From Allorhizobium ampelinum S4 (GTDB lineage: Bacteria; Pseudomonadota; Alphaproteobacteria; Rhizobiales; Rhizobiaceae), in the NCBI RefSeq assembly GCF_000016285.1, contig NC_011988.1, forward strand, positions 372,001-436,000: a stretch of DNA of 64,000 nt, in the 5' to 3' direction. The position numbers were made by a program, and so were the translations under genes. Positions 26,988-41,161 of the stretch are shown here, piece after piece (position 1 is the first letter of the stretch; each line of letters begins with the position of its first letter). The notes below the pieces were generated by a model. The model saw only the letters and a program-made list of their open reading frames with translations. It did not search any database and was not told the origin of the DNA.

Positions 26988-28220
26988 ATGATCATCAACA
27001 GACGTGCCTTGATCGCTGTGCTGGCTCTTGCCACGGCTTGCCCGCTTGCATCGACCGCCCGGGCGGACGACGTGACACTCAATCTCTGGTCGCTCGACAA
27101 GGATATCCAGCCGGCACCCAATCTGGTCAAGCAATTCAACGCGCTCAACAATGGCATCAAGATCGAGTATCGGCTCCTTCAGTTCGACGATGTCGTGACG
27201 GAAGCGATGCGCGCCTATTCAACCGGTCAGGCGCCAGATATCATTGCGGTCGATAATCCGGAACATGCGCTGTTTGCCTCACGGGGCGCCTTCCTTGATC
27301 TTACCGACATGATCGCCAAGTCGGATGTGATCAAGCCCGCGAACTATTTTCCGGGGCCGTTGGCGTCTGTGACCTGGAAAGACCGCTATTTCGGCGTGCC
27401 GAAAGCCACCAACACCATCGCGCTCTACTATAACCGCGATATGTTCAAGGCTAAGGGTCTCGATCCACTCAAGCCACCGCAGACCTGGGACGAACTTCTG
27501 GCCGCTGCCCGCAAGCTGAACGACCCGGCCAAGAATGTCTACGGCCTCGCGTTTTCCGCCAAGGCCAGTGAAGAGGGAACGTTCCAATTCCTGCCCTGGG
27601 CGCAGATGGGTGGCGGCGGTTATGACCATATCAATGCTCCGGGCGCGGTAAAGGCGCTGGAGACCTGGAAAACCATCATGACCGAAAAACTGGCCTCGCC
27701 GGATACGCTAACGCGCGGCCAGTGGGATTCGACCGGCACGTTTAATTCCGGCAATGCCGCCATGGCGATTTCGGGTCCTTGGGAGCTGGACCGGATGCTG
27801 AAAGAGGCCAAATTCGACTGGGGTGTCGCTCTGTTGCCGGTGCCAAGTCCGGGTGCTGAACGGTCGTCGGGCATGGGTGACTTCAACTGGGCGATCTTTT
27901 CCAGCACCAAGCATCCGGCGGAAGCCTTCAAGGCGCTGGAGTTCTTTGCCTCGCAGGACAAGGACATGTTCAAGAATTTCGGACAGCTACCGGCCCGGTC
28001 CGATATCGCCATTCCGCCATCGGGTTCGCCCCTGAAGGATGCGGCGCTGCAAGTTTTCCTCGAGCAAATGAAATATGCCAAGCCGCGCGGGCCGCATCCG
28101 GCATGGCCAAAAATATCCAAGGCGATCCAGGATGCCATCCAGGCGGCCCTGACTGGCCAGATGACGCCCAAGGATGCGCTGGACCAGGCGCAAAAGAAGA
28201 TCAAAGCCGCCCTGGGTTGA
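26988..28220 (+). CDS. Sugar ABC transporter substrate-binding protein (family 1)
   Basis: A 410-residue periplasmic binding protein of solute-binding family 1 (MalE/UgpB-like). It has a signal peptide (residues 1-25, ending ARAD), [11 protein letters not shown] in the first strand, and [29 protein letters not shown], the common YYN-D--KK-G-----P-TW pattern. A purine-rich GGAGGAAACCC precedes the ATG. Followed by two permeases and an ATPase, giving a complete importer. Confidence 0.9.
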   Translation: MIINRRALIAVLALATACPLASTARADDVTLNLWSLDKDIQPAPNLVKQFNALNNGIKIEYRLLQFDDVVTEAMRAYSTGQAPDIIAVDNPEHALFASRGAFLDLTDMIAKSDVIKPANYFPGPLASVTWKDRYFGVPKATNTIALYYNRDMFKAKGLDPLKPPQTWDELLAAARKLNDPAKNVYGLAFSAKASEEGTFQFLPWAQMGGGGYDHINAPGAVKALETWKTIMTEKLASPDTLTRGQWDSTGTFNSGNAAMAISGPWELDRMLKEAKFDWGVALLPVPSPGAERSSGMGDFNWAIFSSTKHPAEAFKALEFFASQDKDMFKNFGQLPARSDIAIPPSGSPLKDAALQVFLEQMKYAKPRGPHPAWPKISKAIQDAIQAALTGQMTPKDALDQAQKKIKAALG

Positions 28221-28240
28221 ACGTCAAGACCATCTCACGT

Positions 28241-28273
28241 TCATGCCATTCGCTTAAAATCCGGGTGGCATGA
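28241..28273 (+). repeat. Intercistronic hairpin after the sugar-binding protein gene
   Basis: TCATGCCA (28241-28248) and TGGCATGA (28266-28273) pair perfectly around a 17-base loop, between the binding-protein stop and the first permease. Such stems after binding-protein genes commonly lower permease expression relative to the binding protein. Confidence 0.4.
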
Positions 28274-28357
28274 CTATCCTTTCCTCCCGGCCGGGGCTGC
28301 ATGTCTCCTGTGAGAATGTGGCCCCTGGACGGCGCTCCGAATGGAGAAAGAGGTCTC

Positions 28358-29260
28358 ATGAAACGGATCATGTCGAGTATTGTCGATGGGCGTGGCTTTG
28401 ACTTCGGTCTTGCCGGGGTGCCGCTGGCCTTTCTGCTGTTCATGTCGGGTCTGCCGCTGCTCTATAATATCGTGATGAGCTTTCAGGAGGTTGATATGTT
28501 CAGCCTTGGAACCTTCTCCCGTCCCTTTGTCGGTTTTCAGAACTATATCGACTTGATGGCGCAGCCCGAAACCCTGCCTATTTTTATTAATACGGCGATT
28601 TTTGTTGTGGCATCGATTGCCGGGCAATTCCTTCTGGGCTTTGGTCTGGCGCTGTTTTTCGGGGTGGGATTTCCCGGTTCTTCCTGGCTGCGCGGCCTGT
28701 TCCTGGTGTCCTGGATCATGCCCGGCCTCGTCGTCGGCGCGACCTGGAACTGGATCCTCTCAGGTGATTTCGGCGTGTTCAATTACATGCTGCGCGAAAC
28801 CGGGCTGATCAGCGCCAATATCTTCTGGCGGTCCGATCCTGCCTATGCGCTGTGGGCGGTGATTATCGCCAATATCTGGCTTGGCACGTCCTTTAACATG
28901 ATCCTGCTGTCGGTCGGGCTATCAGGCATCCCCAAGGATCTCCATGAAGCGGCGCAACTGGATGGCGCCACCGTGCTGCAACGGTTCTACACCATCACCC
29001 TGCCGATGATGCGCTCGTCTATCGGTGCGCTCGTGTCGCTGGGGTTGATCTTTACCTTGCAGCAATTTGATCTGTTTGCCGCCATTACCTCCGGCGGACC
29101 GGCCAATGCCTCGAATGTGGCGCAATATTGGGCCTGGGACCTGTCTTTCCGGCAATATGACTTCGCCAAGGGTGCGACCGTGTCCGTGATCATGACCGTT
29201 TTCGTGCTTCTGGCATCGCTCGTCTATGTCCGCTCTACACGTCATGAGGTGCGAGGATGA
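28358..29260 (+). CDS. Sugar ABC transporter permease (MalF/UgpA type)
   Basis: A 300-residue inner-membrane permease. It has about six hydrophobic segments, and the coupling loop EAAQLDGATVLQRFYTITLPMMRSS carries the EAA-G motif of MalF-type subunits. I prefer the ATG at 28358, with AGAGGT about 7 bases upstream; the longer frame (from 28301) adds residues unlike the family. The gene overlaps the next permease by 4 bp. Confidence 0.9.
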   Translation: MKRIMSSIVDGRGFDFGLAGVPLAFLLFMSGLPLLYNIVMSFQEVDMFSLGTFSRPFVGFQNYIDLMAQPETLPIFINTAIFVVASIAGQFLLGFGLALFFGVGFPGSSWLRGLFLVSWIMPGLVVGATWNWILSGDFGVFNYMLRETGLISANIFWRSDPAYALWAVIIANIWLGTSFNMILLSVGLSGIPKDLHEAAQLDGATVLQRFYTITLPMMRSSIGALVSLGLIFTLQQFDLFAAITSGGPANASNVAQYWAWDLSFRQYDFAKGATVSVIMTVFVLLASLVYVRSTRHEVRG

Positions 29261-30080
29261 GCGAAACAGTTCGTAACCGCCTGATGCTTGCCATCGCCCT
29301 CGTCATGGCGGCGATCTATCTCTTCCCGCTCTACTGGATGTATGTCACGGCACTGAAAACCGGCTCGGCGATGTTTGCCACCCCGCCGCATTTCTGGCCT
29401 GACGATCCGCAATGGGGCGTCTATAGCGATGTCTGGCAAAGCCGAAATATGGGCCGATATCTGTGGAATTCGACCGTGATCGCCCTGGGTTCGGTCAGCA
29501 TTATCTGCGTTCTCGGCACCGGCTGCGCCTATGTGCTGGCGCGCTATCGCAATGGCTGGGTCGATGCCGGGCTGTTCCTGATCCTGATGCTCCAGGTTCT
29601 TCCGGCATCGCTGATGATTACCCCGATCTTCGTCGGCTTTTCGCAGCTTGGCCTGCTGAATACGCCGCGCTTTGCCGTGATGCTGGCGGTGGCGGCGAAA
29701 AGCATGCCGTTCTTCGTGGTTCTGGTGCGTTCCAGCTTCATGACGGTGCCGATCGAGCTGGAGGAAGCAGCCATGGTCGATGGCAATTCGAGGATCGGGG
29801 CGTTTTTCAGCATCGTCCTGCCGCTGGCCCGCAATGGCATTCTCGTCAGCGCCATCCTGATCTTCATGCAAGCCTTTGGCGAATTCGTCTATTCCAAATC
29901 AATGATCCAATCGGTGGACCTGCAACCGGCCAGCGTCGGGCTGAACAGTTTCATGGGCCCCAATACCAATGAATGGAACGGGATCATGGCCTATGCCTCG
30001 ATCTATGTGACGCCGATCCTCGCCATTTTCGTTCTTTTACAGCGCCGCATCGTCTCCGGCCTCACTTCGGGAGCCCTGAA

Positions 30081-30084
<4 letters not shown>
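29257..30084 (+). CDS. Sugar ABC transporter permease (MalG/UgpE type)
   Basis: A 275-residue permease with the MalG-type N-terminal helix (ALVMAAIYLFPLYWMYVTALK), six hydrophobic segments, and EEAAMVDGNSRIGAFFSIVLP as the coupling loop. ATGA overlaps at both ends tie it to the upstream permease and the downstream ATPase. Confidence 0.9.
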
Positions 30085-31181
<1,097 letters not shown>

Positions 31182-31630
31182 GAATTTTCCGCTTGTTGTG
31201 TTCTATTTATTAGAGCGCTTATTTTTTGACCGATGCCGGTTTTTCGCCTGCGGCAAGTTCGTGCCGCAGCCTGTTGAAATATAAGGATCGGCGTGTGCGG
31301 ACCGAGAGGCTGTCAGCGACACAGTCGGGTTTCGCCTATTTTATATGCAGTTTCATGCATTGTTTAAAACTCTTGCAGAATCCGCGCTTGCGTGAAATGG
31401 TTTGAGCACGAGTAGAAGCGGTCTGAGCCTGAGGCTCTGGGCATTGCTCGACGGCGAACCCTGTCGAAGAGATGCCTTCATGCCGCTGTTCTTGTCACCA
31501 ATTATCGAAAAACCACCGTCACAACCCTGTCTTTTGGACGCGGGGTGCGCCATCGCACGCCTGCCAAGTTCACGCTTCCCCTCGTCAGCCGTCCTTGAAA
31601 ATCGAACACTGAGCCTTGGAGAAATGTCCC
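31182..31630. other. Gene-free interval of about 450 bp with hairpin and riboswitch
   Basis: No convincing coding frame. A hairpin CTGCGGCA/TGCCGCAG (31248-31269) may mark the end of the sugar operon. An AT-rich promoter-like stretch (about 31335-31375) is followed by the xanthine-I-type RNA at 31409-31450. About 180 bases of untranslated leader then precede the binding-protein start. Confidence 0.65.
31409..31450 (+). promoter_or_regulatory. Xanthine-I (NMT1 motif) riboswitch, copy 1
   Basis: The core reads CGAG-TAGAAGC-GGTC, then an inner stem GAGCC-TGA-GGCTC (31425-31437), then GGGCATTGCTCG. The outer CGAG/CTCG ends pair. The conserved blocks GAGTAGAAGC-N-GTC and G(A/G)CATTGCTC are shared with copy 2 at 34246-34282, although the inner stems differ in sequence, which is the signature of a structured RNA. 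The same blocks fit the NMT1 motif as I remember it, a class reported to bind xanthine and uric acid and named for NMT1-type transporter genes. Here it precedes exactly such a gene. Confidence 0.75.
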
Positions 31631-32620
31631 ATGTTTCGTCGTAAGCTTGCGTCCACGCTGTTCACTCTTGGCCTTTTCTCCGGGACTGCCCTTGCCGCCG
31701 ACAAGGTTACGTTCCAACTGGACTGGCTGCCCGGTGGCGACAAAGCGCCGATTTATGTCTGTATCCATCAGGGCTTCTGTCGGGACGCGGGGCTGGATGT
31801 GACGATTGCCTCGGGTCGAGGCTCGACCGAGGCGATTTCGAAACTGGCGGCAGGATCTTCCGATATTGGTGTTTCGGATATCGGCGCCTTGATGGCGGCC
31901 CGCGCCAATGAAGGCGTGAAGGTTATTGGTGTCCTATCGGTGTTCAACAAGGGACCACACGCCTTCTATGTCATCAAGGGTGGCTCAATCGCCAGTGTTG
32001 CCGACGTCAAGGGCAAGACCATCGCCACATCGCCGTTTACCTCGTCCAATGTCTATCTGCCGCTGGTGCTGAAGGACCAGTCCATCGATCCGGCGGCGAT
32101 CAAGCTGATCAAGGCCGATCCCGGTGCGCTCGGTCCGATGCTGATGACCGGCAATGCCGATGGCATCATTGCCTGGATGACGGATTTCACCCGCTATTCC
32201 AACCAGGCCCGCCAGGCTGGCAAAGAAATCGTCGCGCTGCCGTGGTCGGCTGCCGGGCTTGAGCTTTATTCGGCCTCGTTGATTGCCAGCGAGGATTTCC
32301 TGGCCAAGCGCCCGGATGTCGCCAAACGTTTCATCGACGCCTACAAGAAGTCGGTGCAATTCACCCGCGCCAATCCTGATGCCGCCGTCACCTCCGTCAC
32401 CAGTGTGGTGCCGGAACTGGGGTCGGAAGACGTCAAGGGATCGATCAATGACACGCTGCCGCTGATTTTCAATGAGGTCACGGACAAGGATGGCTTGGGC
32501 GTGTTCGAGCCCAAGCGCCTGACGGAAACCTGGCGCCGGGTTGCCGCCGCCCAAGCCATCGATCCGGCCAAGCTTGACCCGGAAACGGTGGTCAACCGCA
32601 GCTTCATTCCGACGGAGTGA
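31631..32620 (+). CDS. NMT1/THI5-like ABC transporter substrate-binding protein
   Basis: A 329-residue periplasmic binding protein of the NMT1/THI5 (SsuA-like) fold. It has a signal peptide (about residues 1-23, ending ALAA), the family opening VTFQLDWLPGGDKAPIYV, and GRGSTEAISKLAAGSSDIGVSD in the ligand region. The ATG at 31631 has GGAGA about 8 bases upstream; a TTG at 31616 in the same frame is less likely. The family carries pyrimidines, riboflavin, sulfonates and other small molecules. The upstream xanthine-I-type riboswitch points to a xanthine-like or urate-like ligand here. Confidence 0.85.
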   Translation: MFRRKLASTLFTLGLFSGTALAADKVTFQLDWLPGGDKAPIYVCIHQGFCRDAGLDVTIASGRGSTEAISKLAAGSSDIGVSDIGALMAARANEGVKVIGVLSVFNKGPHAFYVIKGGSIASVADVKGKTIATSPFTSSNVYLPLVLKDQSIDPAAIKLIKADPGALGPMLMTGNADGIIAWMTDFTRYSNQARQAGKEIVALPWSAAGLELYSASLIASEDFLAKRPDVAKRFIDAYKKSVQFTRANPDAAVTSVTSVVPELGSEDVKGSINDTLPLIFNEVTDKDGLGVFEPKRLTETWRRVAAAQAIDPAKLDPETVVNRSFIPTE

Positions 32621-32625
32621 AGAGC

Positions 32626-33399
32626 ATGACGATACCCGCAATCCGCTTTGAGCGGCTTGGTCAGGTCTTTTCGACCCGCTCAGGACAAACGGAAGCGCTG
32701 CGCGATGTCAGCTTCGAGGTGGCGCGGCACGAATTCCTAGCCATTCTCGGCCCGTCTGGTTGCGGCAAATCCACCTTGTTGCGGATGATTGCCGGTCTGC
32801 TTGCGCCCAGCAGTGGTTCGCTCCAGGTGTTCGGTCATCCGGTGACCGAACCACGCGACGATATCGGCATCGTTTTCCAGAAGCCGACACTGCTGCCCTG
32901 GGCGACAGTCGAGGATAATGTGCTGTTTCCGGCTCGCCACAAGCGCGGCAGGGTGAGCGCCGAGGAACGGCAGCGGGCAGGCGAGTTGTTGCGGATGGTC
33001 GGGCTGGAGGGGTTTGCGTCCCGGCTTCCCGATGAATTGTCCGGCGGCATGCAGCAGCGGGTTGGTATTGCGCGGGCCTTGCTGATGGACCCGGATATCC
33101 TTTTGATGGACGAGCCGTTTTCGGCGCTTGATGCGCTGACCCGCGAGGTGATGGGCTTTGATCTGCTGCGGATTTTTACCGAACGTCCGAAGACGGTGGT
33201 GTTCATCACCCATTCCGTCAACGAGGCGGCGCTGCTGGCCGACCGCGTGCTGGTGATGACTGGCCGTCCCGGCACGGTGCTGACCGATATTGTCGTGCCA
33301 GTCGGTCGGCCACGTGGTCCCGAAACAGCCAACGAGAGAGCCATTCATGACCTTACCGCTTATCTCCGCGACCTCCTCCTCAAGCGACAGGCGGCCTGA
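32626..33399 (+). CDS. ABC transporter ATPase (TauB/SsuB type)
   Basis: A 257-residue ATPase with Walker A GPSGCGKS, Q-loop FQKPTLLPWATVEDN, signature LSGGMQQR, Walker B ILLMDEPFSALDA and H-loop VFITHSVNEAALLADR. The ATG at 32626 has GGAG (32614-32617) 8 bases upstream. It overlaps the downstream permease by about 50 bp. Works with the NMT1-type binding protein. Confidence 0.9.
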   Translation: MTIPAIRFERLGQVFSTRSGQTEALRDVSFEVARHEFLAILGPSGCGKSTLLRMIAGLLAPSSGSLQVFGHPVTEPRDDIGIVFQKPTLLPWATVEDNVLFPARHKRGRVSAEERQRAGELLRMVGLEGFASRLPDELSGGMQQRVGIARALLMDPDILLMDEPFSALDALTREVMGFDLLRIFTERPKTVVFITHSVNEAALLADRVLVMTGRPGTVLTDIVVPVGRPRGPETANERAIHDLTAYLRDLLLKRQAA

Positions 33400-34210
33400 G
33401 CCGGTGGCTGGAACGCGCCAGCGCCTGCCGTTGCGCAACACTGTCTCCAAGCTCATGGGCCTGCCGGGCCTTGCAGCCCTTGTCTCGCTGGCGGGTGTGA
33501 TTGTGTTTTGGGAATTGGCCGTGCGGCTGTTTGCCGTCCCGTCCTATCTCCTGCCGTCGCCATCGTCGATCTTCAATGCGTTTTCGTCCATCGGGATCGA
33601 CCGCTGGGGCCTGCATCTGTGGGCGACACTGCGGGTGGCGATGATCGGCTATGTGTTGTCGATTGCCATCGCCATTCCGCTGGCCATCGTCATGATGCGC
33701 TCGCCGCTTCTGTCAAAGACGCTTTATCCGTTGCTGGTCGTCATCCAGTCAACGCCGGTTGTGGCAGTGGCACCAATCATCATCGTCGTGCTGGGGGCGG
33801 GCGATGCGCCACGGGTGGTGATCACCTGTCTCATCACCTTCTTTCCGCTGGTCGTTTCGACGGCGACCGGGCTTGCGGCAACGCCGCCGGAATTGATCGA
33901 ACTGTCCAGAAGCCTACGAGCGCCCGCCTTTCGGGAGATCACCCAGATCAGGCTGCCCTTTGCCGTGCCTTACATCTTTTCGGCGCTGAAAATCTCGATC
34001 ACGCTGGCGGTGATTGGCGCTGTGGTTGCGGAATTCTGCGCATCGGAGGCGGGTGTCGGCTATTTCATCCAGTTTTCGACATCGCTGTTCAAACTGCCCC
34101 AGGCCTGGGCCGGATTGTTCGTGCTGGCAGCCTTGTCGCTCATCCTGTTTCAGGCGGTGCTGCTTGTACAGAAATTGCTGTTTCCCTGGAGCCTGCCGAA
34201 GAACAGCTGA
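33347..34210 (+). CDS. ABC transporter permease (TauC/SsuC type)
   Basis: A 287-residue permease with about six hydrophobic segments, the SsuC-type periplasmic motif PSYLLPSPSSIF, and ELSRSLRAPAFREITQIRLP as coupling loop. I chose the ATG at 33347, with GAGAGAG about 8 bases upstream; it overlaps the ATPase gene. A later internal ATG at 33455 would remove the polar N-terminal tail. Third subunit of the NMT1-type importer. Confidence 0.87.
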   Translation: MTLPLISATSSSSDRRPEPVAGTRQRLPLRNTVSKLMGLPGLAALVSLAGVIVFWELAVRLFAVPSYLLPSPSSIFNAFSSIGIDRWGLHLWATLRVAMIGYVLSIAIAIPLAIVMMRSPLLSKTLYPLLVVIQSTPVVAVAPIIIVVLGAGDAPRVVITCLITFFPLVVSTATGLAATPPELIELSRSLRAPAFREITQIRLPFAVPYIFSALKISITLAVIGAVVAEFCASEAGVGYFIQFSTSLFKLPQAWAGLFVLAALSLILFQAVLLVQKLLFPWSLPKNS

Positions 34211-34220
34211 AACCTTTTGC

Positions 34221-34244
34221 CGGGGAAAAATCCCCCATTCTTTT
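34221..34244 (+). terminator. Possible weak terminator after the NMT1-type transporter
   Basis: GGGG-AAAAAT-CCCC (with flanking A/T pairing) is followed by CATTCTTTT. The stem is short, so termination may be partial. It lies directly before riboswitch copy 2, which could make that element part of a separate or read-through transcript. Confidence 0.35.
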
Positions 34245-34245
34245 C

Positions 34246-34282
34246 GGAGTAGAAGCAGTCGGGCATGCCCGGACATTGCTCC
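34246..34282 (+). promoter_or_regulatory. Xanthine-I (NMT1 motif) riboswitch, copy 2
   Basis: The core is GGAG-TAGAAGC-AGTC, an inner stem GGGC-AT-GCCC (34261-34270), then GGACATTGCTCC; outer GGAG and CTCC pair. Copy 1 has the same conserved blocks. The 3' strand, CTCCT (34279-34283), is also complementary to AGGAG (34311-34315) in the ribosome binding site of the oxygenase gene. Ligand binding would hold CTCC in the aptamer and free that site, so an ON switch at translation is predicted. Confidence 0.75.
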
Positions 34283-34321
34283 TCAACGGCCGGTATCCGG
34301 CTCAACCTCAAGGAGACTGCC

Positions 34322-35311
34322 ATGACCATGCAAAGCTACAGCCTTGCCGAATTGAACAAGGAAACCACCATTGGCGGCATCGGCAAGACCGTCGAGCGCG
34401 ACGTGCCTGTCATTGATCTCGCCGATTTCGACAATCGCAAGGCAGAGATCGCCGATCAATTGTGGGAGGCCTCGGTTGGTATCGGGTTTTTCCAGGTCTA
34501 TAATCACGGCATTCCGCAGCAGGATATCGATGCGGCTTTTGAGACAGCCTGGTCCTTTTTCGAATTGCCAGCGGACATCAAGGCCCAGTATCCGATGCCA
34601 AAGGGAACCAATGCCGGATGGGAATTCAAGGCGCAGGTGCGCCCTTCCACCGGCACGCCGGATAACAAGGAAAGCTATCAGATTACCCGCCCGATGATGG
34701 GTGGACTGTGGCCGAGCGAAGAAGAACTGCCTGATTTCAAGGAGAAGATGCTGCGCTTCGAGCGGCAGAATTGGGAGCTCGGCATGCGCATTCTCTCCTG
34801 CTTTGCCCTCAAGATGGGCTTTGCCGAGGACTTCTTCACCAAGGCGCATGATCCGGCATCCAGTGAGTACCAATCGACGCAGCGGCTGATCCATTACATG
34901 TCGATGGAACATGCCAAGCCGGAGGATTTCGAGTTCTGGCGGGCCGGTGCGCATTCCGATTTCGATTGCCTGACCATCCTACACCAAAAGGAAGGCGAGG
35001 GTGGCTTGCAGGTCTGCCCCGGCAAGGATGCGGCCTCCGGCGAGTGGACGGATGTGCCGCCGAAAAACGGCTATATCACCTGCAATATCGGTGACATGCT
35101 GATGCGCTGGTCCGATGACCAGCTACAATCGACGCTTCACCGTGTCCGCATGCCGCGTCCTGGCGAATATCTGGGCCGCCGCCTTTCGCTTCCCTTCTTC
35201 TGCCAGGCCAATCGCGATGCGGTCATGCAGGGTCCGCTTGGCAAATATGAGGCGATCACTGCCGGTGATTACCTGACGCAGCGCATCAACGCCAACTTCG
35301 CCCGGAAATGA
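34322..35311 (+). CDS. 2-oxoglutarate/Fe(II)-dependent oxygenase (isopenicillin N synthase-like)
   Basis: A 329-residue oxygenase of the 2OG-Fe(II) superfamily. The N-terminal DIOX_N domain (VPVIDLADFDN, GFFQVYNHGI) is followed by the jelly-roll core. Iron ligands are H211 and D213 in AHSDFDCLT and H273 in TLHRVRM; the 2OG-binding R287-x-S289 is in RRLSLPF. The ATG at 34322 has AAGGAG (34310-34315) 6 bases upstream. A xanthine-I-type riboswitch in the leader and an NMT1-type importer upstream suggest it oxidises a purine such as xanthine, like fungal xanthine dioxygenases in chemistry. That substrate is inferred. Confidence 0.85.
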   Translation: MTMQSYSLAELNKETTIGGIGKTVERDVPVIDLADFDNRKAEIADQLWEASVGIGFFQVYNHGIPQQDIDAAFETAWSFFELPADIKAQYPMPKGTNAGWEFKAQVRPSTGTPDNKESYQITRPMMGGLWPSEEELPDFKEKMLRFERQNWELGMRILSCFALKMGFAEDFFTKAHDPASSEYQSTQRLIHYMSMEHAKPEDFEFWRAGAHSDFDCLTILHQKEGEGGLQVCPGKDAASGEWTDVPPKNGYITCNIGDMLMRWSDDQLQSTLHRVRMPRPGEYLGRRLSLPFFCQANRDAVMQGPLGKYEAITAGDYLTQRINANFARK

Positions 35312-35397
35312 TGTTGAACCCGGCGCGCCATGATGCCATCGTGGCCAGACAGACAGCGGACAGGGGCAACCGCCCCTGTCGCGCGACGGGAACGCTG

Positions 35398-36300
35398 ATG
35401 CTTCATGGCCGCGCTTTGCGCTATATCGACGAAGTCGCCCGGCAGGGCTCGATCCGCAAGGCGGCAAAGACACTGAATGTCGCTGCCTCCGCCATCAATC
35501 GCTATATCCTTGACCTGGAACAGGAATTGGATGCACCGATTTTCGAGCGGTTGTCGCGCGGGTTGAAGCTGACCAGTTCCGGCGAAATCCTGATTGCCCA
35601 TATCCGCGAGACGCTGAAAGCGCATGATACAATGCGGGTGCAGATCAAGGCCCTGCGTGGCCTTAGCCGAGGCGAGGTGGTGATTGCCACCATGGCAACG
35701 CTGGCGGCGGGCAGGCTTGCCGACATTATTGCTGCTTACCGTGCCGATATTCCGCAGGTCAGCCTGCGCATCAAGGTCGGGGATCGCGCCGCGGTTTGCG
35801 ACATGGTCGCTTCAGGAGCCGCCGATCTGGCGCTTGCCTATAATCTGCCGGAGGATAATCGCTTGCAGCGTGCGGCGGAATTCATGCATCCGCTTGGCGC
35901 TGTGGTTGCGCCCGACCATCCGTTGGCGACGCGCAAGACGGTGCGAATTGCCGATTGCCTGATCTATCCGCTGGTGCTGGCTGACAAGAGCCTGTCGCTG
36001 CGGGAGGTGGTTGAAAACCTGACGCCAGCCCAGGCGCAATTGACGCCTGTTGTCGAGACCAATTCCATGGAACTGATGAAGCGGCTGGTGCATGGCGCAC
36101 CGCATGTCACTTTTCTCAATCGCGTTGATGTGGACCGCGAACTGCAAAGCGGAGAACTGGTCTTTCTTCCGCTGACCGGGTCTGCCGGACTGCAAAGGCT
36201 GAACATTCTTCACCGGGCGCGCGGTTCGCTCTCTCCTGCTGCCAGCCATTTCATGCACTACGCCCAGGAACGGCTGCGCATGGTGGAAGACAGCCGCTGA
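35398..36300 (+). CDS. LysR-family transcriptional regulator
   Basis: About 300 residues: a winged helix-turn-helix near the N-terminus (ARQGSIRKAAKTLNVAASAINRY) and a two-lobed LysR substrate domain. An ATG at 35398 gives the usual length and has GGGA about 9 bases upstream. A longer frame begins at 35308, overlapping the oxygenase stop by 4 bp, and could be the true start. It is related to the second LysR at 54332 (the GSIR-AA--LNVA pattern). It probably regulates the oxygenase and deaminase genes around it. Confidence 0.83.
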   Translation: MLHGRALRYIDEVARQGSIRKAAKTLNVAASAINRYILDLEQELDAPIFERLSRGLKLTSSGEILIAHIRETLKAHDTMRVQIKALRGLSRGEVVIATMATLAAGRLADIIAAYRADIPQVSLRIKVGDRAAVCDMVASGAADLALAYNLPEDNRLQRAAEFMHPLGAVVAPDHPLATRKTVRIADCLIYPLVLADKSLSLREVVENLTPAQAQLTPVVETNSMELMKRLVHGAPHVTFLNRVDVDRELQSGELVFLPLTGSAGLQRLNILHRARGSLSPAASHFMHYAQERLRMVEDSR

Positions 36301-36371
36301 CGGCGGTGTCCGATGATGTCGCCGTCCCCCCCACACCTTGAAATTCGGCTTATGCCCTATCGAGATCGATC

Positions 36372-40785
<4,414 letters not shown>

Positions 40786-40787
40786 TC

Positions 40788-40817
40788 ATAATACCAGTGT
40801 CTCTTATCATATTACAA
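40788..40817 (-). promoter_or_regulatory. Sigma-70-type promoter of lacZ
   Basis: On the minus strand, TTGTAA (40817-40812), an 18-base spacer and TATTAT (40793-40788), about 30 bases before the lacZ ATG. The match to consensus is moderate. Confidence 0.45.
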
Positions 40818-40875
40818 GCGAAACCGGAATCGGATAGTGGCAAAATATCCAACATCTATAAAGTGTTATCGATTT

Positions 40876-40889
40876 TTTTGCGCGCAAAA
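40876..40889. promoter_or_regulatory. Palindrome TTTTGCGCGCAAAA, candidate ROK operator
   Basis: A perfect 14-bp palindrome in the lacZ-ROK divergent region, about 60 bases upstream of the lacZ -35 box. It has the A/T-arm and GC-centre shape of NagC/Mlc-type sites. Binding by the neighbouring ROK protein is inferred. Confidence 0.45.
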
Positions 40890-41161
40890 GAAGCTTGAAA
40901 GACAAGAAAAGTCTTGAACACGGGGAACTCGATCGCGGCGATAAAAAAATCCTATGCTGGTGCAGGTTGCATTTTCCTCCGGCAATTTGCGGTGGCATTG
41001 ATCGTGCTCTTGTTCTCGCGTATCAACGGGGTGAGGACGAATTGTGGCAAGGCGAGATAATTCGTCATGGGGACGAACTATTTGCGTCCGTGACCCGGTC
41101 GTGCGATACGTGCCATCAATATTTCAACATGCCTGTTGTCGATAGGATGAGGTGATTGCGG

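Noticed and set aside
40895..41155. Short 86-residue plus-strand frame before the ROK gene
   Set aside because: No ribosome binding site or recognisable features; treated as intergenic.
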